Source: Streptomyces sp. NA02950
GTDB lineage: Bacteria; Actinomycetota; Actinomycetes; Streptomycetales; Streptomycetaceae
DNA length: 64,000 nucleotides
Assembly (NCBI RefSeq): GCF_013364155.1
Contig: NZ_CP054916.1
Location: forward strand, 4,709,001 to 4,773,000
Direction of reading: 5' to 3'
Made by a program: the position numbers and the translations under genes. The notes beneath the pieces were generated by a model. It did no database searches, was not told the DNA's origin, and saw only the letters and a list, made by a program, of their open reading frames with translations. The number at the start of each line of letters is the position of its first letter. Position 1 is the first letter of the stretch. Shown one piece after another: positions 1 to 9,536 of this stretch.

Positions 1-616
1 TCGGCACCCGCTCGGTGCGCTCCAGGATGCCCGGCCAGGACCGGCCGAGCGGACCGCGCCACAGCGCCTCCGGCAGCCGGGGCGTATGCAGCGCGCCCAC
101 GTACCAGGAGCGGGCGGACTGGCCCAGGAGCTGGGCGATACGCCGCGGGGTGGGCCGGGTCAGCCGCTTCCTGATCCAGTGGCCGAAGTGGTCCAGGCAG
201 GGGCCCGACAGCGAGGTGAACGAGGCGATTCGCCCCTGGGCGCGCGGGACCGTGACGAACTCCCAGGACTGCACCGAGCCCCAGTCGTGCCCCACCAGAT
301 GGACCGGCCGGTCCGGGGAGACCGCGTCGGTCACGGCCAGGAAGTCATCGGTGAGCTTCTCCAGGGTGAAGCCGCCGCGCAGCGGCTCCGGGGCGGTGGA
401 GCGGCCGCAGCCGCGCACGTCGTACAGCACGACATGGAAGCCCGCGCCGCCGGAGGCGAGGCGGGTGGCGACCTCCGCCCACACCTCCTTGCTGTCCGGA
501 TAGCCGTGCAGCAGCACCACCGTGGGCCGCGCCGGATCACCGAGCTCGGCGACGCACAGCTCCACCTCTCCCGTACGGATCGTGCGCTCGGCCGCTCCCG
601 CGATCCCGTCCGTCAC
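1..616 (-). CDS. alpha/beta hydrolase (C-terminus outside window)
   Basis: This is the N-terminal 205 residues of an alpha/beta-hydrolase; the gene runs off the left edge. Visible motifs are an oxyanion-type VVLLHGYPD near residue 33 and the nucleophile elbow GHDWGS near residue 101. Aspartate as nucleophile points to the epoxide hydrolase/haloalkane dehalogenase branch. The start is GTG at 616, preceded by GGGAGGGA. The VLYDVRGCGRS segment recalls EphD-like proteins, in which this fold is fused to a C-terminal short-chain dehydrogenase; that fusion cannot be checked here. The substrate is unknown. Confidence 0.8.
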   Translation of the reverse strand, partial: MTDGIAGAAERTIRTGEVELCVAELGDPARPTVVLLHGYPDSKEVWAEVATRLASGGAGFHVVLYDVRGCGRSTAPEPLRGGFTLEKLTDDFLAVTDAVSPDRPVHLVGHDWGSVQSWEFVTVPRAQGRIASFTSLSGPCLDHFGHWIRKRLTRPTPRRIAQLLGQSARSWYVGALHTPRLPEALWRGPLGRSWPGILERTERVP

Positions 617-851
617 GTGTCCCTCCCCTTCCGCGCATGAATCCGGCCCATTCCGGCCCGGAAACAGCGCCTTCCCCGCATGAACCCGGCGAACCGTGCC
701 AGGACGACCATGCTGGGCGTTCGAAATTGCCGTCAAGGGGGCCTACCGCCCCTGTGGATACCCGGGGTAACCCCCCGGAGGGTGCCGGTCCCCTACGGGC
801 GCGTCCGACCCGAGGACTACGGAAAACCAGCCATCAGGACTGACGTCGGGT

Positions 852-1895
852 GTGGCTCAGCCCACTACCGTCGAACACGTGACTGTGATCGCCACCGAAA
901 GCCTGAGCAAGCGGTTCCCCAGGGTCACCGCTCTCGACCGGCTCTCCGTCGACATCACACCGGGCGTCACCGGCCTGGTGGGTGCCAACGGTGCCGGTAA
1001 GTCCACCCTGATCAAGATTCTGCTCGGTCTCTCCCCCGCCAGCGAGGGCCGCGCCACCGTCCTCGGCCTCGACGTGGCCATGGACGGCGGCGCCATCCGC
1101 GAGAGCGTCGGATACATGCCCGAGCACGACTGTCTGCCGCCCGATGTCTCGGCCACCGAGTTCATCGTCCATATGGCGCGCATGTCCGGGCTGCCACCGT
1201 CCGCCGCCCGGGAGCGCACGGCCGACACCCTGCGCCATGTGGGCCTGTACGAGGAGCGGTACCGCCCCATCGGCGGCTACTCGACCGGTATGAAGCAGCG
1301 GGTCAAGCTGGCCCAGGCGCTGGTGCACGATCCGCGGCTGGTGCTGCTGGACGAGCCGACCAACGGTCTCGACCCGGTCGGCCGGGACGAGATGCTCGCC
1401 CTCATCCGCCGTGTCCACACCGACTTCGGCATTTCGGTCCTGGTCACCTCGCATCTGCTCGGTGAGCTGGAGCGCACCAGCGACCATGTGGTGGTCATCG
1501 ACGGCGGCAAACTGCTCCGCTCCAGCTCCACCAGCGACTTCACCCAGGCCACGGCCTCCCTCGCGGTCGAGGTCACCGACACCGCCGAGCACCCGGACGG
1601 CACCGGTGTGCTGCGCGCCGCGCTGGACCGGGCCGGACTCACCGTCCAGACCGCCGGACGCGGCGCCGACGGGGCGCCCGCCTCCGACCATGTGCTGCTG
1701 GTCGACGTGGCCGGGGACGAGACCTACGACACGGTCCGGGACGCCATCGCCGAACTCGGTCTCGGCCTGGTCCGCATGGAACAGCGCCGCCACCGCATCG
1801 CGGAGATCTTCCGCTCCGACGACGACTTTGCCGACAGCCCCGCGGACGGCGCCCAGGGGACCCACGGGAAGGGAGGTGCCGTCGATGCCGCCTGA
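852..1895 (+). CDS. ABC transporter ATP-binding protein
   Basis: This is the nucleotide-binding subunit of an ABC exporter, the first gene of a four-gene cluster of two ATPase/permease pairs. Walker A GANGAGKST is at residues 44-52, the signature STGMKQ near 143, Walker B LVLLDEPT near 163 and the H-loop TSHLL near 199. A C-terminal extension of about 100 residues follows the ATPase domain. The GTG at 852 is used; in-frame GTGs at 879 and 885 are alternatives and none has a clear ribosome site. It overlaps the following permease by 11 bases, which implies translational coupling. The transported substrate cannot be inferred. Confidence 0.9.
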   Translation: MAQPTTVEHVTVIATESLSKRFPRVTALDRLSVDITPGVTGLVGANGAGKSTLIKILLGLSPASEGRATVLGLDVAMDGGAIRESVGYMPEHDCLPPDVSATEFIVHMARMSGLPPSAARERTADTLRHVGLYEERYRPIGGYSTGMKQRVKLAQALVHDPRLVLLDEPTNGLDPVGRDEMLALIRRVHTDFGISVLVTSHLLGELERTSDHVVVIDGGKLLRSSSTSDFTQATASLAVEVTDTAEHPDGTGVLRAALDRAGLTVQTAGRGADGAPASDHVLLVDVAGDETYDTVRDAIAELGLGLVRMEQRRHRIAEIFRSDDDFADSPADGAQGTHGKGGAVDAA

Positions 1896-2784
1896 GACCG
1901 TGCCCCAGCAGCGCGCCGACGTCATCCACAACATCGGCTACCGGCACTACGAGGGCGCCCGTCTGGGCCGCGCCTACGCCCGCCGCTCGCTCTTCTCGCA
2001 GAGCCTGCGCGGCGCCTACGGCCTCGGCCGCTCGGCGAAGTCCAAGATCGGGCCGATGCTGATGCTCGCCGTGATGTGCCTGCCCGCCACGATCATCGTC
2101 GCGGTGGCCGTCGCCACCAAGGCGAACGACCTCCCCGTGGAGTACACCGGTTACGCGGTCATGCTCCAGGCCGTCATCGGCCTCTACACCGCCGCCCAGG
2201 CACCGCAGTCCGTCTCGCGCGATCTGCGCTTCAAGACGATCCCGCTCTACTTCTCCCGGCCCATCAAGACCGTGGACTACGTGGTGGCCAAGTTCGCCGC
2301 CCTGGCCTCCGCGCTCTTCTTCCTCACCGCGATGCCCCTGCTGATCCTCTACGTCGGGGCCCTGCTCGCCAAGCTGGACTTCGCGGACCAGACGAAGGGC
2401 TTCGCACAAGGACTGGTCTCCGTGGCTCTGCTCTCGCTCCTGTTCGCCGGTATCGGCCTGGTCATCGCCGCCATGACGCCCCGCCGCGGCTTCGGTGTCG
2501 CCGCCGTCATCGCCGTACTGACCATCTCCTACGGAGCGGTGAGCACCGTTCAGGCCATCGCCTACGACCAGGGCAACACCGGCGCGGTCAGCTGGCTCGG
2601 CCTCTTCTCGCCGATGACCCTCGTCGACGGGGTGCAGACCGCCTTCCTCGGCGCCACCTCCGCCTTCCCCGGCGAGTACGGCCCCTCCACCGGGACCGGC
2701 CTCATCTACCTCCTCGTCCTCCTCGGCCTGACCGCCGGCTCGTACGGCCTGCTGATGCGCCGCTACCGAAAGGTCGGGCTGTGA
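1885..2784 (+). CDS. ABC transporter permease
   Basis: This is a polytopic membrane protein of 299 residues and the partner of the preceding ATPase. Hydrophobic segments start at MLMLAVMCLPATIIVAVAVA (about residue 54) and recur to the C-terminus, consistent with about six helices of an ABC-2 type permease. The ATG at 1885 is chosen because GGGAGG lies 8 bases upstream; the reading frame extends further back but only as an antisense-free shadow of the ATPase gene. The stop overlaps the next ATPase start as GTGA, so the cluster is tightly coupled. Confidence 0.85.
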   Translation: MPPETVPQQRADVIHNIGYRHYEGARLGRAYARRSLFSQSLRGAYGLGRSAKSKIGPMLMLAVMCLPATIIVAVAVATKANDLPVEYTGYAVMLQAVIGLYTAAQAPQSVSRDLRFKTIPLYFSRPIKTVDYVVAKFAALASALFFLTAMPLLILYVGALLAKLDFADQTKGFAQGLVSVALLSLLFAGIGLVIAAMTPRRGFGVAAVIAVLTISYGAVSTVQAIAYDQGNTGAVSWLGLFSPMTLVDGVQTAFLGATSAFPGEYGPSTGTGLIYLLVLLGLTAGSYGLLMRRYRKVGL

Positions 2785-3707
2785 CCACGATCGCCATCGA
2801 CAATGTCTCCCGCTGGTTCGGGAACGTCGTGGCCGTCAACGACGTGACCATGACCATCGGCCCCGGGGTCACCGGCCTCCTCGGACCCAACGGCGCGGGC
2901 AAGTCCACCCTGATCAACATGATGGGCGGCTTCCTGGCCCCCTCCACCGGGACCGTCACCCTCGACGGCGCCCAGATCTGGCGCAATGAGCAGGCGTACC
3001 GTCACATCGGGCTCGTCCCCGAGCGGGAGGCGATGTACGACTTCCTCACCGGCCGCGAGTTCGTCATCGCCAACGCCGAGCTGCACGGACTGCCCGATCC
3101 GCGCGCCGCCGCCCGCAAGGCGCTGGACACCGTCGAGATGGACTACGCCGGGTCGCGGAAGATCTCCACCTACAGCAAGGGCATGCGCCAGCGGGTGAAG
3201 ATGGCCTCCGCCCTCGTCCACGAGCCGTCGGTGCTCCTGCTCGACGAGCCGTTCAACGGGATGGACCCGCGCCAGCGCATGCATCTCATGGAGCTGCTGC
3301 GGCGGATGGGCGCCGAGGGCCGCACCGTTCTGTTCTCCTCGCACATCCTGGAGGAGGTCGAGCAACTCGCCGCCCATATCGAGGTGATCGTCGCCGGACG
3401 GCACGCCGCCTCCGGCGACTTCCGCAAGATCCGCCGGCTGATGACGGACCGTCCGCACCGCTATCTCGTACGCTCCAGCGACGACCGGGCGCTCGCGGCG
3501 GCCCTCATCGCCGATCCGTCGACCACTGGTATCCAGGTCGACGCCGGTGAGGGGGCCGACGGCGGACTGCACATCCAGGCCGTCGACTTCACCCGCTTCA
3601 CCGAACTGCTGCCCCGGGTCGCCCGCGACCAGGGCATCCGGCTCCTCACGGTCTCGCCCTCCGACGAGTCCCTGGAGAGCGTCTTCTCCTACCTCGTCGC
3701 GGCCTGA
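2781..3707 (+). CDS. ABC transporter ATP-binding protein
   Basis: This is the second ATPase of the cluster, 308 residues. Walker A GPNGAGKST is at residues 35-43, the signature YSKGMRQ near 130 and Walker B VLLLDEPF near 151, followed by a SSHILEEV H-loop. It begins at GTG 2781, which shares four bases with the stop of the preceding permease, and is followed after 15 bases by the last permease. The C-terminal part after the ATPase domain is short and specific to this type of ABC-2 exporter ATPase. Two similar ATPases with two unlike permeases suggest a heteromeric exporter, but the substrate is unknown. Confidence 0.9.
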   Translation: MTTIAIDNVSRWFGNVVAVNDVTMTIGPGVTGLLGPNGAGKSTLINMMGGFLAPSTGTVTLDGAQIWRNEQAYRHIGLVPEREAMYDFLTGREFVIANAELHGLPDPRAAARKALDTVEMDYAGSRKISTYSKGMRQRVKMASALVHEPSVLLLDEPFNGMDPRQRMHLMELLRRMGAEGRTVLFSSHILEEVEQLAAHIEVIVAGRHAASGDFRKIRRLMTDRPHRYLVRSSDDRALAAALIADPSTTGIQVDAGEGADGGLHIQAVDFTRFTELLPRVARDQGIRLLTVSPSDESLESVFSYLVAA

Positions 3708-3722
3708 AAGGAGCCCACAGCG

Positions 3723-4451
3723 ATGTCCTCGCTCTACCACCCGACCGTCGCCCGGCTCACCTACCGAGCCCTGCTCGGTCGGCGCCGTGCGCTGATCCTG
3801 TTCTCGCTGCCCGCGCTGCTGCTGATCATCTCGGTGGCGGTACGGCTGCTCACCAGCACAGATGACAGCACGGCCGACGGCATTCTCGGCGGCTTCGCGA
3901 TCGCCACCATGGTCCCGCTGATCGGCGTGATCGCCGGTACCGGTGCGATCGGCCCGGAGATCGACGACGGTTCGGTGATCTATCTGCTGGCCAAACCGGT
4001 GAAGCGGCCCACGATCATTTTCACCAAGCTGATCGTCGCCATCGGCGTCACGGCCGTCTTCTCCGCGGTCCCCACCCTGCTGGCGGGGTTCATCCTGAAC
4101 GGCAACGGCCATCAGATCGCCGTCGCCTACGCCGTCGCCGCCGCCGTGGCCTCCGTCGCCTACAGCGCGATCTTCCTGCTGCTGGGCACCGTGACCCGGC
4201 ACGCGGTGGTCGCGGGCCTGGTCTACGCCCTGGTGTGGGAGACGCTCTTCGGCAGCCTGGTGTCCGGGGCACGCACGCTCAGCGTCCAGCAGTGGGCGCT
4301 GGCCCTCGCCCAGAAGATCGGCGAGGGTGACCTGATCACCTCGGACGTCGGTCTGCCCGCCGCTGCGGTGTTGCTGATCGCCGTGACCGTGGCCGCGACC
4401 TGGTACGCGGGCCGCAAACTGCGCACCCTCACCCTCGCCGGTGAGGAGTGA
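3723..4451 (+). CDS. ABC transporter permease
   Basis: This is a 242-residue ABC-2 type membrane subunit. After a short cytoplasmic start it has hydrophobic segments beginning at ALILFSLPALLLIISVAVRL and five more to the C-terminus. The IYLLAKPVKRPTIIFTKL stretch resembles the coupling-helix region of such permeases (NosY/CcmB-like). The ATG at 3723 is preceded by AAAGGAG at good spacing. It closes the four-gene cluster and is followed by a perfect palindrome that can act as terminator. Confidence 0.85.
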   Translation: MSSLYHPTVARLTYRALLGRRRALILFSLPALLLIISVAVRLLTSTDDSTADGILGGFAIATMVPLIGVIAGTGAIGPEIDDGSVIYLLAKPVKRPTIIFTKLIVAIGVTAVFSAVPTLLAGFILNGNGHQIAVAYAVAAAVASVAYSAIFLLLGTVTRHAVVAGLVYALVWETLFGSLVSGARTLSVQQWALALAQKIGEGDLITSDVGLPAAAVLLIAVTVAATWYAGRKLRTLTLAGEE

Positions 4452-4471
4452 GCCGCCGGACGCACTCCCCC

Positions 4472-4513
4472 CACCGGTGGCGGCGGTCGTGATCACGACC
4501 GCCGCCACCGGTG
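4472..4513. terminator. 42-bp perfect palindrome after ABC cluster
   Basis: The 42 bases are an uninterrupted palindrome centred on GTGATCAC, with outer arms CACCGGTGGCGGCGGTC and its complement. It lies 20 bases after the last ABC permease stop and ends just before TTGACA at 4514. No U-run follows, as is common for Streptomyces terminators. It may also be an operator for the downstream WYL regulator. Confidence 0.5.
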
Positions 4514-4550
4514 TTGACACCGGGCCTCGGTATTTCCTTGGCTCACTCCC

Positions 4551-5507
4551 GTGAAATCCGACCGGCTGCTCTCGATCCTGCTGCTCCTCCAGACCCGGGG
4601 CCGGGTCACCGCCGTGGAACTCGCCGAGCGGCTGGAGGTCTCGACCCGCACCATCTACCGCGATGTGGAGTCCCTGTCCGCGGCCGGGGTGCCGGTGTAC
4701 GCGGAACGCGGCCGGCACGGCGGGATCACCCTGCTCCCCGGCTTCCGTACGGATGTCACCGGGCTCACCTCCGACGAGGCCCGGGCGCTGTTCGTCCTGG
4801 TCGCGCAGAGCACCCATGCCGCGCTCGGCCTCGACAGCGCCCTCGGCTCCGCCCTGCGCAAGGTGATGGCCGCGCTCCCCGCCGCCCACCGGCCCGCCGC
4901 CGAGCTCACCAGCCGCCGGATCCTGGTCGACCCCGGCCGCTGGCTGTCCCGCCCCGCGCCCGAAGCCGATCTCGAGGTGCTCCAGACCGCCGTGCTCACC
5001 GACCGCAGACTGCGCCTCCGCTACCGCCACGGCTGGGAGACCACGCTGCACGACTACACCGTCGACCCCTACGGCCTCGTCGCCAAGGCCGGGGTCTGGT
5101 ACCTGGTCGCCGACCGCGACGGCGTCCCGCGGCTGTTCCGCGCCGACCGCGTCGACGCCGCGTCCCTGGTCGACGAACCGGTGCGCCGCCGCCCCGGTGC
5201 CGAACTGAAGGAGGTGTGGGAGGAGCTGCGGCGGGGGATCGAGGAGCGGCCCATGCCTCTGCGGGTACGGGCGCGGGTGCGGCGCACCGGGCTCGACCGG
5301 TTCCTGCGGATCGTCGGCTCGCTGGTGGCGCCGCCCCAGGAGACCGGGGGCGACGCGGAGTGGGCCGAGGTGGAACTCGCCTATCCGATGCTGGTCGCGA
5401 CGCGTCAACTGCTCCAGTTCGGCGGGGAGGTGGAGGTGCTGGAGCCGCCCGAGGTGCGCGCCGAACTGGCCGCGGCCGCCGCCTCGGTCACCGCCTTGTA
5501 CGAGTGA
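4551..5507 (+). CDS. HTH/WYL-domain transcriptional regulator
   Basis: This is a 318-residue DeoR/YafY-type regulator. Residues 1-60 form the winged helix (LLLLQTRGRVTAVELAERL, then RTIYRDVESL as recognition helix). The middle-to-C-terminal WYL domain is seen at LRLRYRHGW near 162 and WYLVADRDG near 183. WYL proteins sense nucleic acid or nucleotide-type ligands. The GTG at 4551 lacks a ribosome site and TTGACA stands at 4514-4519, so a leaderless transcript is plausible. The target could be the upstream ABC cluster; that is inference from adjacency only. Confidence 0.88.
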   Translation: MKSDRLLSILLLLQTRGRVTAVELAERLEVSTRTIYRDVESLSAAGVPVYAERGRHGGITLLPGFRTDVTGLTSDEARALFVLVAQSTHAALGLDSALGSALRKVMAALPAAHRPAAELTSRRILVDPGRWLSRPAPEADLEVLQTAVLTDRRLRLRYRHGWETTLHDYTVDPYGLVAKAGVWYLVADRDGVPRLFRADRVDAASLVDEPVRRRPGAELKEVWEELRRGIEERPMPLRVRARVRRTGLDRFLRIVGSLVAPPQETGGDAEWAEVELAYPMLVATRQLLQFGGEVEVLEPPEVRAELAAAAASVTALYE

Positions 5508-5542
5508 GGCGGACGCCGCGGCTCGCGGCTCGCCGCCCGGTG

Positions 5543-6442
5543 TCAGCCGTCCGCGGTCAGCTCGGCGGCCACCGTCTCGGCGAACTCCACGGCGACCGGG
5601 CTCAGCGCGTCCCACCGCCGCACCGCCCATCCGGTGGCCAGCGGCGGCAGCGAGGGAATCGGGATCAGCCGCAGTGCCGGATGCGCGACGACCGGTTCCC
5701 GCCACCCCGGCAGGGCGGGCACCACGGCGTGCCCGAGCCCCAGTTCGGCCAGCAGGATGGCGGTGTCCCAGTCGGCCACGCTGGTGGTGGAGACCGGTTC
5801 GGTGCCCTGGCGGGTGAGGTGCTCCTCCAGCCGGTGCCGGGAGACGGAGTTCTCCGGCAGCCGGATGTGCCGGATCGACGCCAGCTCCCCGGGCCCGATC
5901 TCGGACCGCTCGGCGAGCGGATCACCGGCCCGTACGGCCAGCACCCACGGCAGCTCCAGCACCGGCCGCAGCTCGATAGCGCGGGCCGGGGAGCCAATGG
6001 TGATCCAGGCCAGATCGGCGGTGCCCGCGGCCAGCGCCTCGAAGCAGCGGCGGCTGGAATTCTCCGTCTGGAACTCCAGGTTCACCCGCGGATGGCGCCG
6101 CCGGAAGGCCACCACCCCGGCCGACATGAAGTGCCGTACGGTCGTCGCCCCGGTGGTGACGCGCACCGTACCGCCGTCGCCCTGCCGCAGGTCGCGCAGC
6201 CGCCGCAGCGCGTGGTCGAGCCCGACCAGACCGTCGGCCGCCGCACGGCGCAGGATCAACCCGGCCTGAGTGGGCGCCACCCCGCGAGGACGGCGCTCCA
6301 ACAGGGCGATGCCCAGCTCGCGTTCGAGCCGCTTGACGCGCTGGCTCACCGCCGACTGGGTACAGCCCAGATCACGGGCGACGGCGCTGAGGCTGCCGGA
6401 GTCGCAGACGGCCGTGAAGGCCCGGAGATCGTCCAAGGTCAC
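5543..6442 (-). CDS. LysR-family transcriptional regulator
   Basis: This is a 299-residue LysR protein. The N-terminal helix-turn-helix spans about residues 1-60 (SLSAVARDLGCTQSAVSQRV, then LERELG) and is followed by a periplasmic-binding-like effector domain. GTG at 6442 is taken as start; a TTG one codon upstream is possible. It is convergent with the WYL gene (35 bases apart) and divergent from the phospholipase gene, with almost 500 bases between them. No adjacent enzyme reveals the inducer. Confidence 0.88.
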   Translation of the reverse strand: MTLDDLRAFTAVCDSGSLSAVARDLGCTQSAVSQRVKRLERELGIALLERRPRGVAPTQAGLILRRAAADGLVGLDHALRRLRDLRQGDGGTVRVTTGATTVRHFMSAGVVAFRRRHPRVNLEFQTENSSRRCFEALAAGTADLAWITIGSPARAIELRPVLELPWVLAVRAGDPLAERSEIGPGELASIRHIRLPENSVSRHRLEEHLTRQGTEPVSTTSVADWDTAILLAELGLGHAVVPALPGWREPVVAHPALRLIPIPSLPPLATGWAVRRWDALSPVAVEFAETVAAELTADG

Positions 6443-6935
6443 CAACCCAAGCTACCGCTAAGGGGTTTGGAAGAAATCCCGAGGATTGACTAGGGGCTGG
6501 GCTCGGGACGACGATCTATGCGGCGCCCAGGGCGGCAACCCGCCCGCGGCCACGCCCGACCGGATCCGGACCGTACGGCGTGCCCGCGGGCGGGTGCCGA
6601 CCCGCCAACGCCCCGGCCCGTCAAGGGACCGGGGCCGCTGCCGTTCGCTCCGCGCGGTGGCGCGCGGCGTCCCGGCCGAGCGGGCGCGCGCCGACGCCGA
6701 CGCAAACGCGGCGCCCGCGGCAGCGCCAACCCCCCCCCGTAACAAGGCGAGTTGGTAGGAAGCTCTGAACCCTGAATGGTTGAACTCTGTTCATCCAGAC
6801 GACCGTACAGATCTTGACGCTTGTCAGGGACCTGTCCAATTCTGAGGTTGCGCTTCCCCCATGTCGCGCCATCGCCCGGCACCCCACAGGGAGTTGATGG
6901 CACGTCAACAACAAAAGACGGAGGGAACCCCTCAC
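6443..6935. other. divergent intergenic region with putative phospholipase promoter
   Basis: No gene is supported here. Bases 6500-6740 are G/C-rich and low in complexity, ending with a run of eight C at 6731. Further right the base composition becomes more balanced. TTGACG at 6814-6819 with CAATTC around 6838 is a possible promoter for the secreted phospholipase. Confidence 0.4.
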
Positions 6936-7385
6936 ATGCGTCGTCTCGCCTCGAGCCTTGCCGCCACCGCGGTCACCGCGGCCGCCACCGTCGCCCTCGC
7001 CTCCCCCGCCCAGGCCGTCCCCGCGGACAAGCCGCAGGTGCTCGCCAGCTGGACCCAGACCAGCGCCGGCAGCTACAACGCCTGGCTCGCGGCCCGCAAC
7101 AACCAGGGTGCCTGGGCCGCCTACGCCTTCGACTGGTCGACCGACTACTGCAGCTCATCGCCCGACAACCCGTTCGGCTTCCCCTTCCAGACCGCCTGTG
7201 CCCGCCATGACTTCGGCTATCGCAACCACAAGGCGATGGGGATCTTCGAGGCCAACAAGGCGCGGATCGACAGCGCCTTCTACGAGGACCTCAAGCGTGT
7301 CTGCAACAACTACGGCGGCGCCACCAAGGCCGCCTGCAACAGCACCGCGTGGACGTACTACCAGGCGGTGAAGATCCTGGGCTGA
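6936..7385 (+). CDS. secreted prokaryotic phospholipase A2
   Basis: This is a 149-residue exported enzyme. The signal peptide MRRLASSLAATA ends at SPAQA (about residue 26), leaving a mature protein close to the 122 residues of the Streptomyces violaceoruber enzyme. The catalytic His-Asp motif CARHDFGYRN lies near residue 88 and four or more cysteines can form disulfides. The family hydrolyses the sn-2 ester of phospholipids with calcium. ATG 6936 is chosen because GGAGGG precedes it and it starts the signal peptide; the frame continues 75 bases upstream. Confidence 0.92.
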   Translation: MRRLASSLAATAVTAAATVALASPAQAVPADKPQVLASWTQTSAGSYNAWLAARNNQGAWAAYAFDWSTDYCSSSPDNPFGFPFQTACARHDFGYRNHKAMGIFEANKARIDSAFYEDLKRVCNNYGGATKAACNSTAWTYYQAVKILG

Positions 7386-7403
7386 GCCCAGGGCCGTACC
7401 GAC

Positions 7404-7435
7404 GCCGGGTGGCCCACCACGGCGGGCCGCCCGGC
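7404..7435. terminator. hairpin between convergent genes
   Basis: A 12-bp stem (GCCGGGTGGCCC against GGGCCGCCCGGC, one G-T pair) with an 8-base loop lies between the convergent phospholipase and HAD genes and ends 3 bases from the HAD stop. It could terminate transcription from both sides. Confidence 0.5.
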
Positions 7436-7437
7436 GG

Positions 7438-8262
7438 TCAGCGGAATGCGGCCGGGAAGAGCCGCTCCAGGACCACGGCGATCCCATCCTCCGCGTTCGA
7501 GGCGGTGATCTCGTCGGCCACGGTCTTGACCCCCTCGTGCGCGTTGGCCATCGCGACTCCGTGCCGCGCCCATTCGAGCATCGCGATGTCGTTGGGCATA
7601 TCGCCAAAGGCGATGGTGTCGGCCGCCGTCATCTTCAGCCGCCGGGCGGCCAGCGACAGTCCCGTGGCCTTCGTCAGCCCCAGCGGCAGCAGCTCCACCA
7701 GCCCGGTGCCCGCCACCGTCACCCCGACCAGACCTCCGGCGGCGATGCGGGCGGCGTCCGCGAGCGCGTCGTCGTCCAGCCGGGGGTGCTGGATGTAGAG
7801 CTTGCTGATGGGCGCGGTCCAGAACGTGTCCGGGTCGGTGACGGAGACCAGCTCCATGTCGTAGCCCATCCGGTACCCGGGGCCGAACAGCACCTCGCCG
7901 TCGAGTCCGTCACGGGCCGCGGCCACGGCCAGCGGACCGATCTCCGCCTCGATCTTCTCCAGCGCCAGCACCGCCACCTTGCGGTCCAGGGTGACGGAGG
8001 TCAGCAGCCGGTGCTCACCCGCGTGGTAGAGCTGGGCGCCCTGCGAGCACACCGCGAGCCCCTGGTAGCCGAGGTCGTCCAGTATGTGCCGGGCCACCGG
8101 GACGGTCCGCCCGGTGACGACGATGTGCGCGGCGCCCGCCGCGGTGGCCGCGGTGAGCGCGGCACGCGTACGCGCCGAGACGGTGTGCTCGGGGCCCAGC
8201 AGGGTCCCGTCGAGGTCGGTGGCGATCAGACGATAGGGCGGAGTCTCCGTAGCCTCGGTCAC
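7438..8262 (-). CDS. HAD-superfamily (Cof-type) phosphatase
   Basis: This is a 274-residue haloacid-dehalogenase-like hydrolase. Motif I DLDGTLLG is near residue 16, motif II VVTGR near 52 and motif [14 protein letters not shown] near 223, with a type IIB cap between them. Cof-type enzymes dephosphorylate sugar or nucleotide monophosphates in the cytoplasm. GTG 8262 is the start because it overlaps the serS stop as GTGA; the frame is open further upstream inside serS, which is a shadow. It is transcribed with serS. Confidence 0.88.
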   Translation of the reverse strand: MTEATETPPYRLIATDLDGTLLGPEHTVSARTRAALTAATAAGAAHIVVTGRTVPVARHILDDLGYQGLAVCSQGAQLYHAGEHRLLTSVTLDRKVAVLALEKIEAEIGPLAVAAARDGLDGEVLFGPGYRMGYDMELVSVTDPDTFWTAPISKLYIQHPRLDDDALADAARIAAGGLVGVTVAGTGLVELLPLGLTKATGLSLAARRLKMTAADTIAFGDMPNDIAMLEWARHGVAMANAHEGVKTVADEITASNAEDGIAVVLERLFPAAFR

Positions 8263-9536
8263 CGGGCGACCGGTTCCAGGACCTCGCGTCCGCCCAGGAA
8301 CGGCCGCAGCACCTCGGGCACCCGCACCGAGCCGTCGGCCTGCTGGTGGTTCTCCAGAATGGCGACGATCGTCCGGGTCACCGCGCACAGCGTGCCGTTG
8401 AGCGTGGCCAGCGGACGCACCTTCTTGCCCTCGCGCATCCGGATCGACAGCCGGCGCGACTGGAACTCGGTGGTGTTGGAGGTGGAGGTCAGCTCGCGGT
8501 ACTTGCCCTGGGTCGGGATCCACGCCTCGCAGTCGAACTTCCGTGTGGCCGACGAACCCAGGTCACCCGAGGCCAGATCGATCACCCGGAACGGCAGCTC
8601 CAGCGAGGTCAGCCACTGCTTCTCCCACTCCAGCAGCCGCTGGTGCTCGGCCTCGGCCTCCTCCGGGGCGGTGTAGACGAACATCTCCACCTTGTCGAAC
8701 TGGTGCACCCGGAAGATGCCCCGGGTGTCCTTGCCGTACGACCCGGCCTCGCGGCGGAAGCAGGAGGAGAACCCGGCGTACCGGCGCGGCAGTTGGCCCG
8801 CGTCCAGGATCTCGTCCATGTGGTACGCGGCCAGCGGCACCTCGGAGGTGCCCACCAGATAGAGGTCGTCCTTGTCGAGGTGGTAGACGTCGTCCGCGGC
8901 CTGGCCGAGGAAGCCGGTGCCCTCCATGGCCTTCGGCTTGACCAGCGCCGGGGTGAGCACCGGGGTGAAGCCCGCCGTGGTGGCCTGCGCCATCGCCGCG
9001 TTCACCAGGGCGAACTCCAGCAGCGCGCCGACGCCCGTCAGGTAGTAGAAGCGGGAGCCGGAGACCTTGGCGCCGCGCTCGGTGTCGATCGCGCCGAGCA
9101 GCTCGCCGAGCTCCAGGTGGTCCTTGGGGGTGATGCCCTCGGCCGCGAAGTCGCGCGGGGTGCCGACCGTCTCCAGGACGCGGAAGTCGTCCTCACCGCC
9201 CACCGGGACGTCCGGGTGGACGAGGTTGCCCAGCTGGAGCAGCAGCCGCTGGGTCTCCTCGGCGGCCTCGTCCTGCTCGGCGTCGGCCGCCTTGACGGCC
9301 GCGGAGAGCTCGCCCGTCCTCTTGAGCAGCTCGGCCTTCTCGTCGCCGGTGGCCTGGGGGATGAGCTTGCCGAGCGACTTCTGCTCGGCGCGCAGCTCGT
9401 CGAAGCGGACGCTGGAGGACCTGCGCCGCTCGTCGGCGGTCAGGAGCGCGTCGACGAGGCCGACGTCCTCTCCACGAGCGCGCTGGGAGGCGCGCACACG
9501 ATCGGGGTCCTCACGGAGCAGGCGAAGGTCAATCAC
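8259..9536 (-). CDS. serS: seryl-tRNA synthetase
   Basis: This class II aminoacyl-tRNA synthetase charges tRNA-Ser and tRNA-Sec with serine. At 425 residues it has the normal length. Residues 1-105 form the antiparallel coiled-coil arm that grips the long variable arm ([10 protein letters not shown] start, [16 protein letters not shown]). The catalytic core follows with motif 2 ([18 protein letters not shown] near residue 254) and motif 3 near residue 380 ([20 protein letters not shown]). GTG 9536 is preceded by GGTGG. It is the first gene of a pair with the HAD phosphatase. Confidence 0.97.
   Translation of the reverse strand: MIDLRLLREDPDRVRASQRARGEDVGLVDALLTADERRRSSSVRFDELRAEQKSLGKLIPQATGDEKAELLKRTGELSAAVKAADAEQDEAAEETQRLLLQLGNLVHPDVPVGGEDDFRVLETVGTPRDFAAEGITPKDHLELGELLGAIDTERGAKVSGSRFYYLTGVGALLEFALVNAAMAQATTAGFTPVLTPALVKPKAMEGTGFLGQAADDVYHLDKDDLYLVGTSEVPLAAYHMDEILDAGQLPRRYAGFSSCFRREAGSYGKDTRGIFRVHQFDKVEMFVYTAPEEAEAEHQRLLEWEKQWLTSLELPFRVIDLASGDLGSSATRKFDCEAWIPTQGKYRELTSTSNTTEFQSRRLSIRMREGKKVRPLATLNGTLCAVTRTIVAILENHQQADGSVRVPEVLRPFLGGREVLEPVAR

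Noticed and set aside
2763..5705. 980-residue open frame antisense to the ABC and WYL genes
   Set aside because: High-G+C shadow: composition is Gly/Arg/Asp-rich without domains, and five well-supported or partly overlapping genes occupy the other strand.
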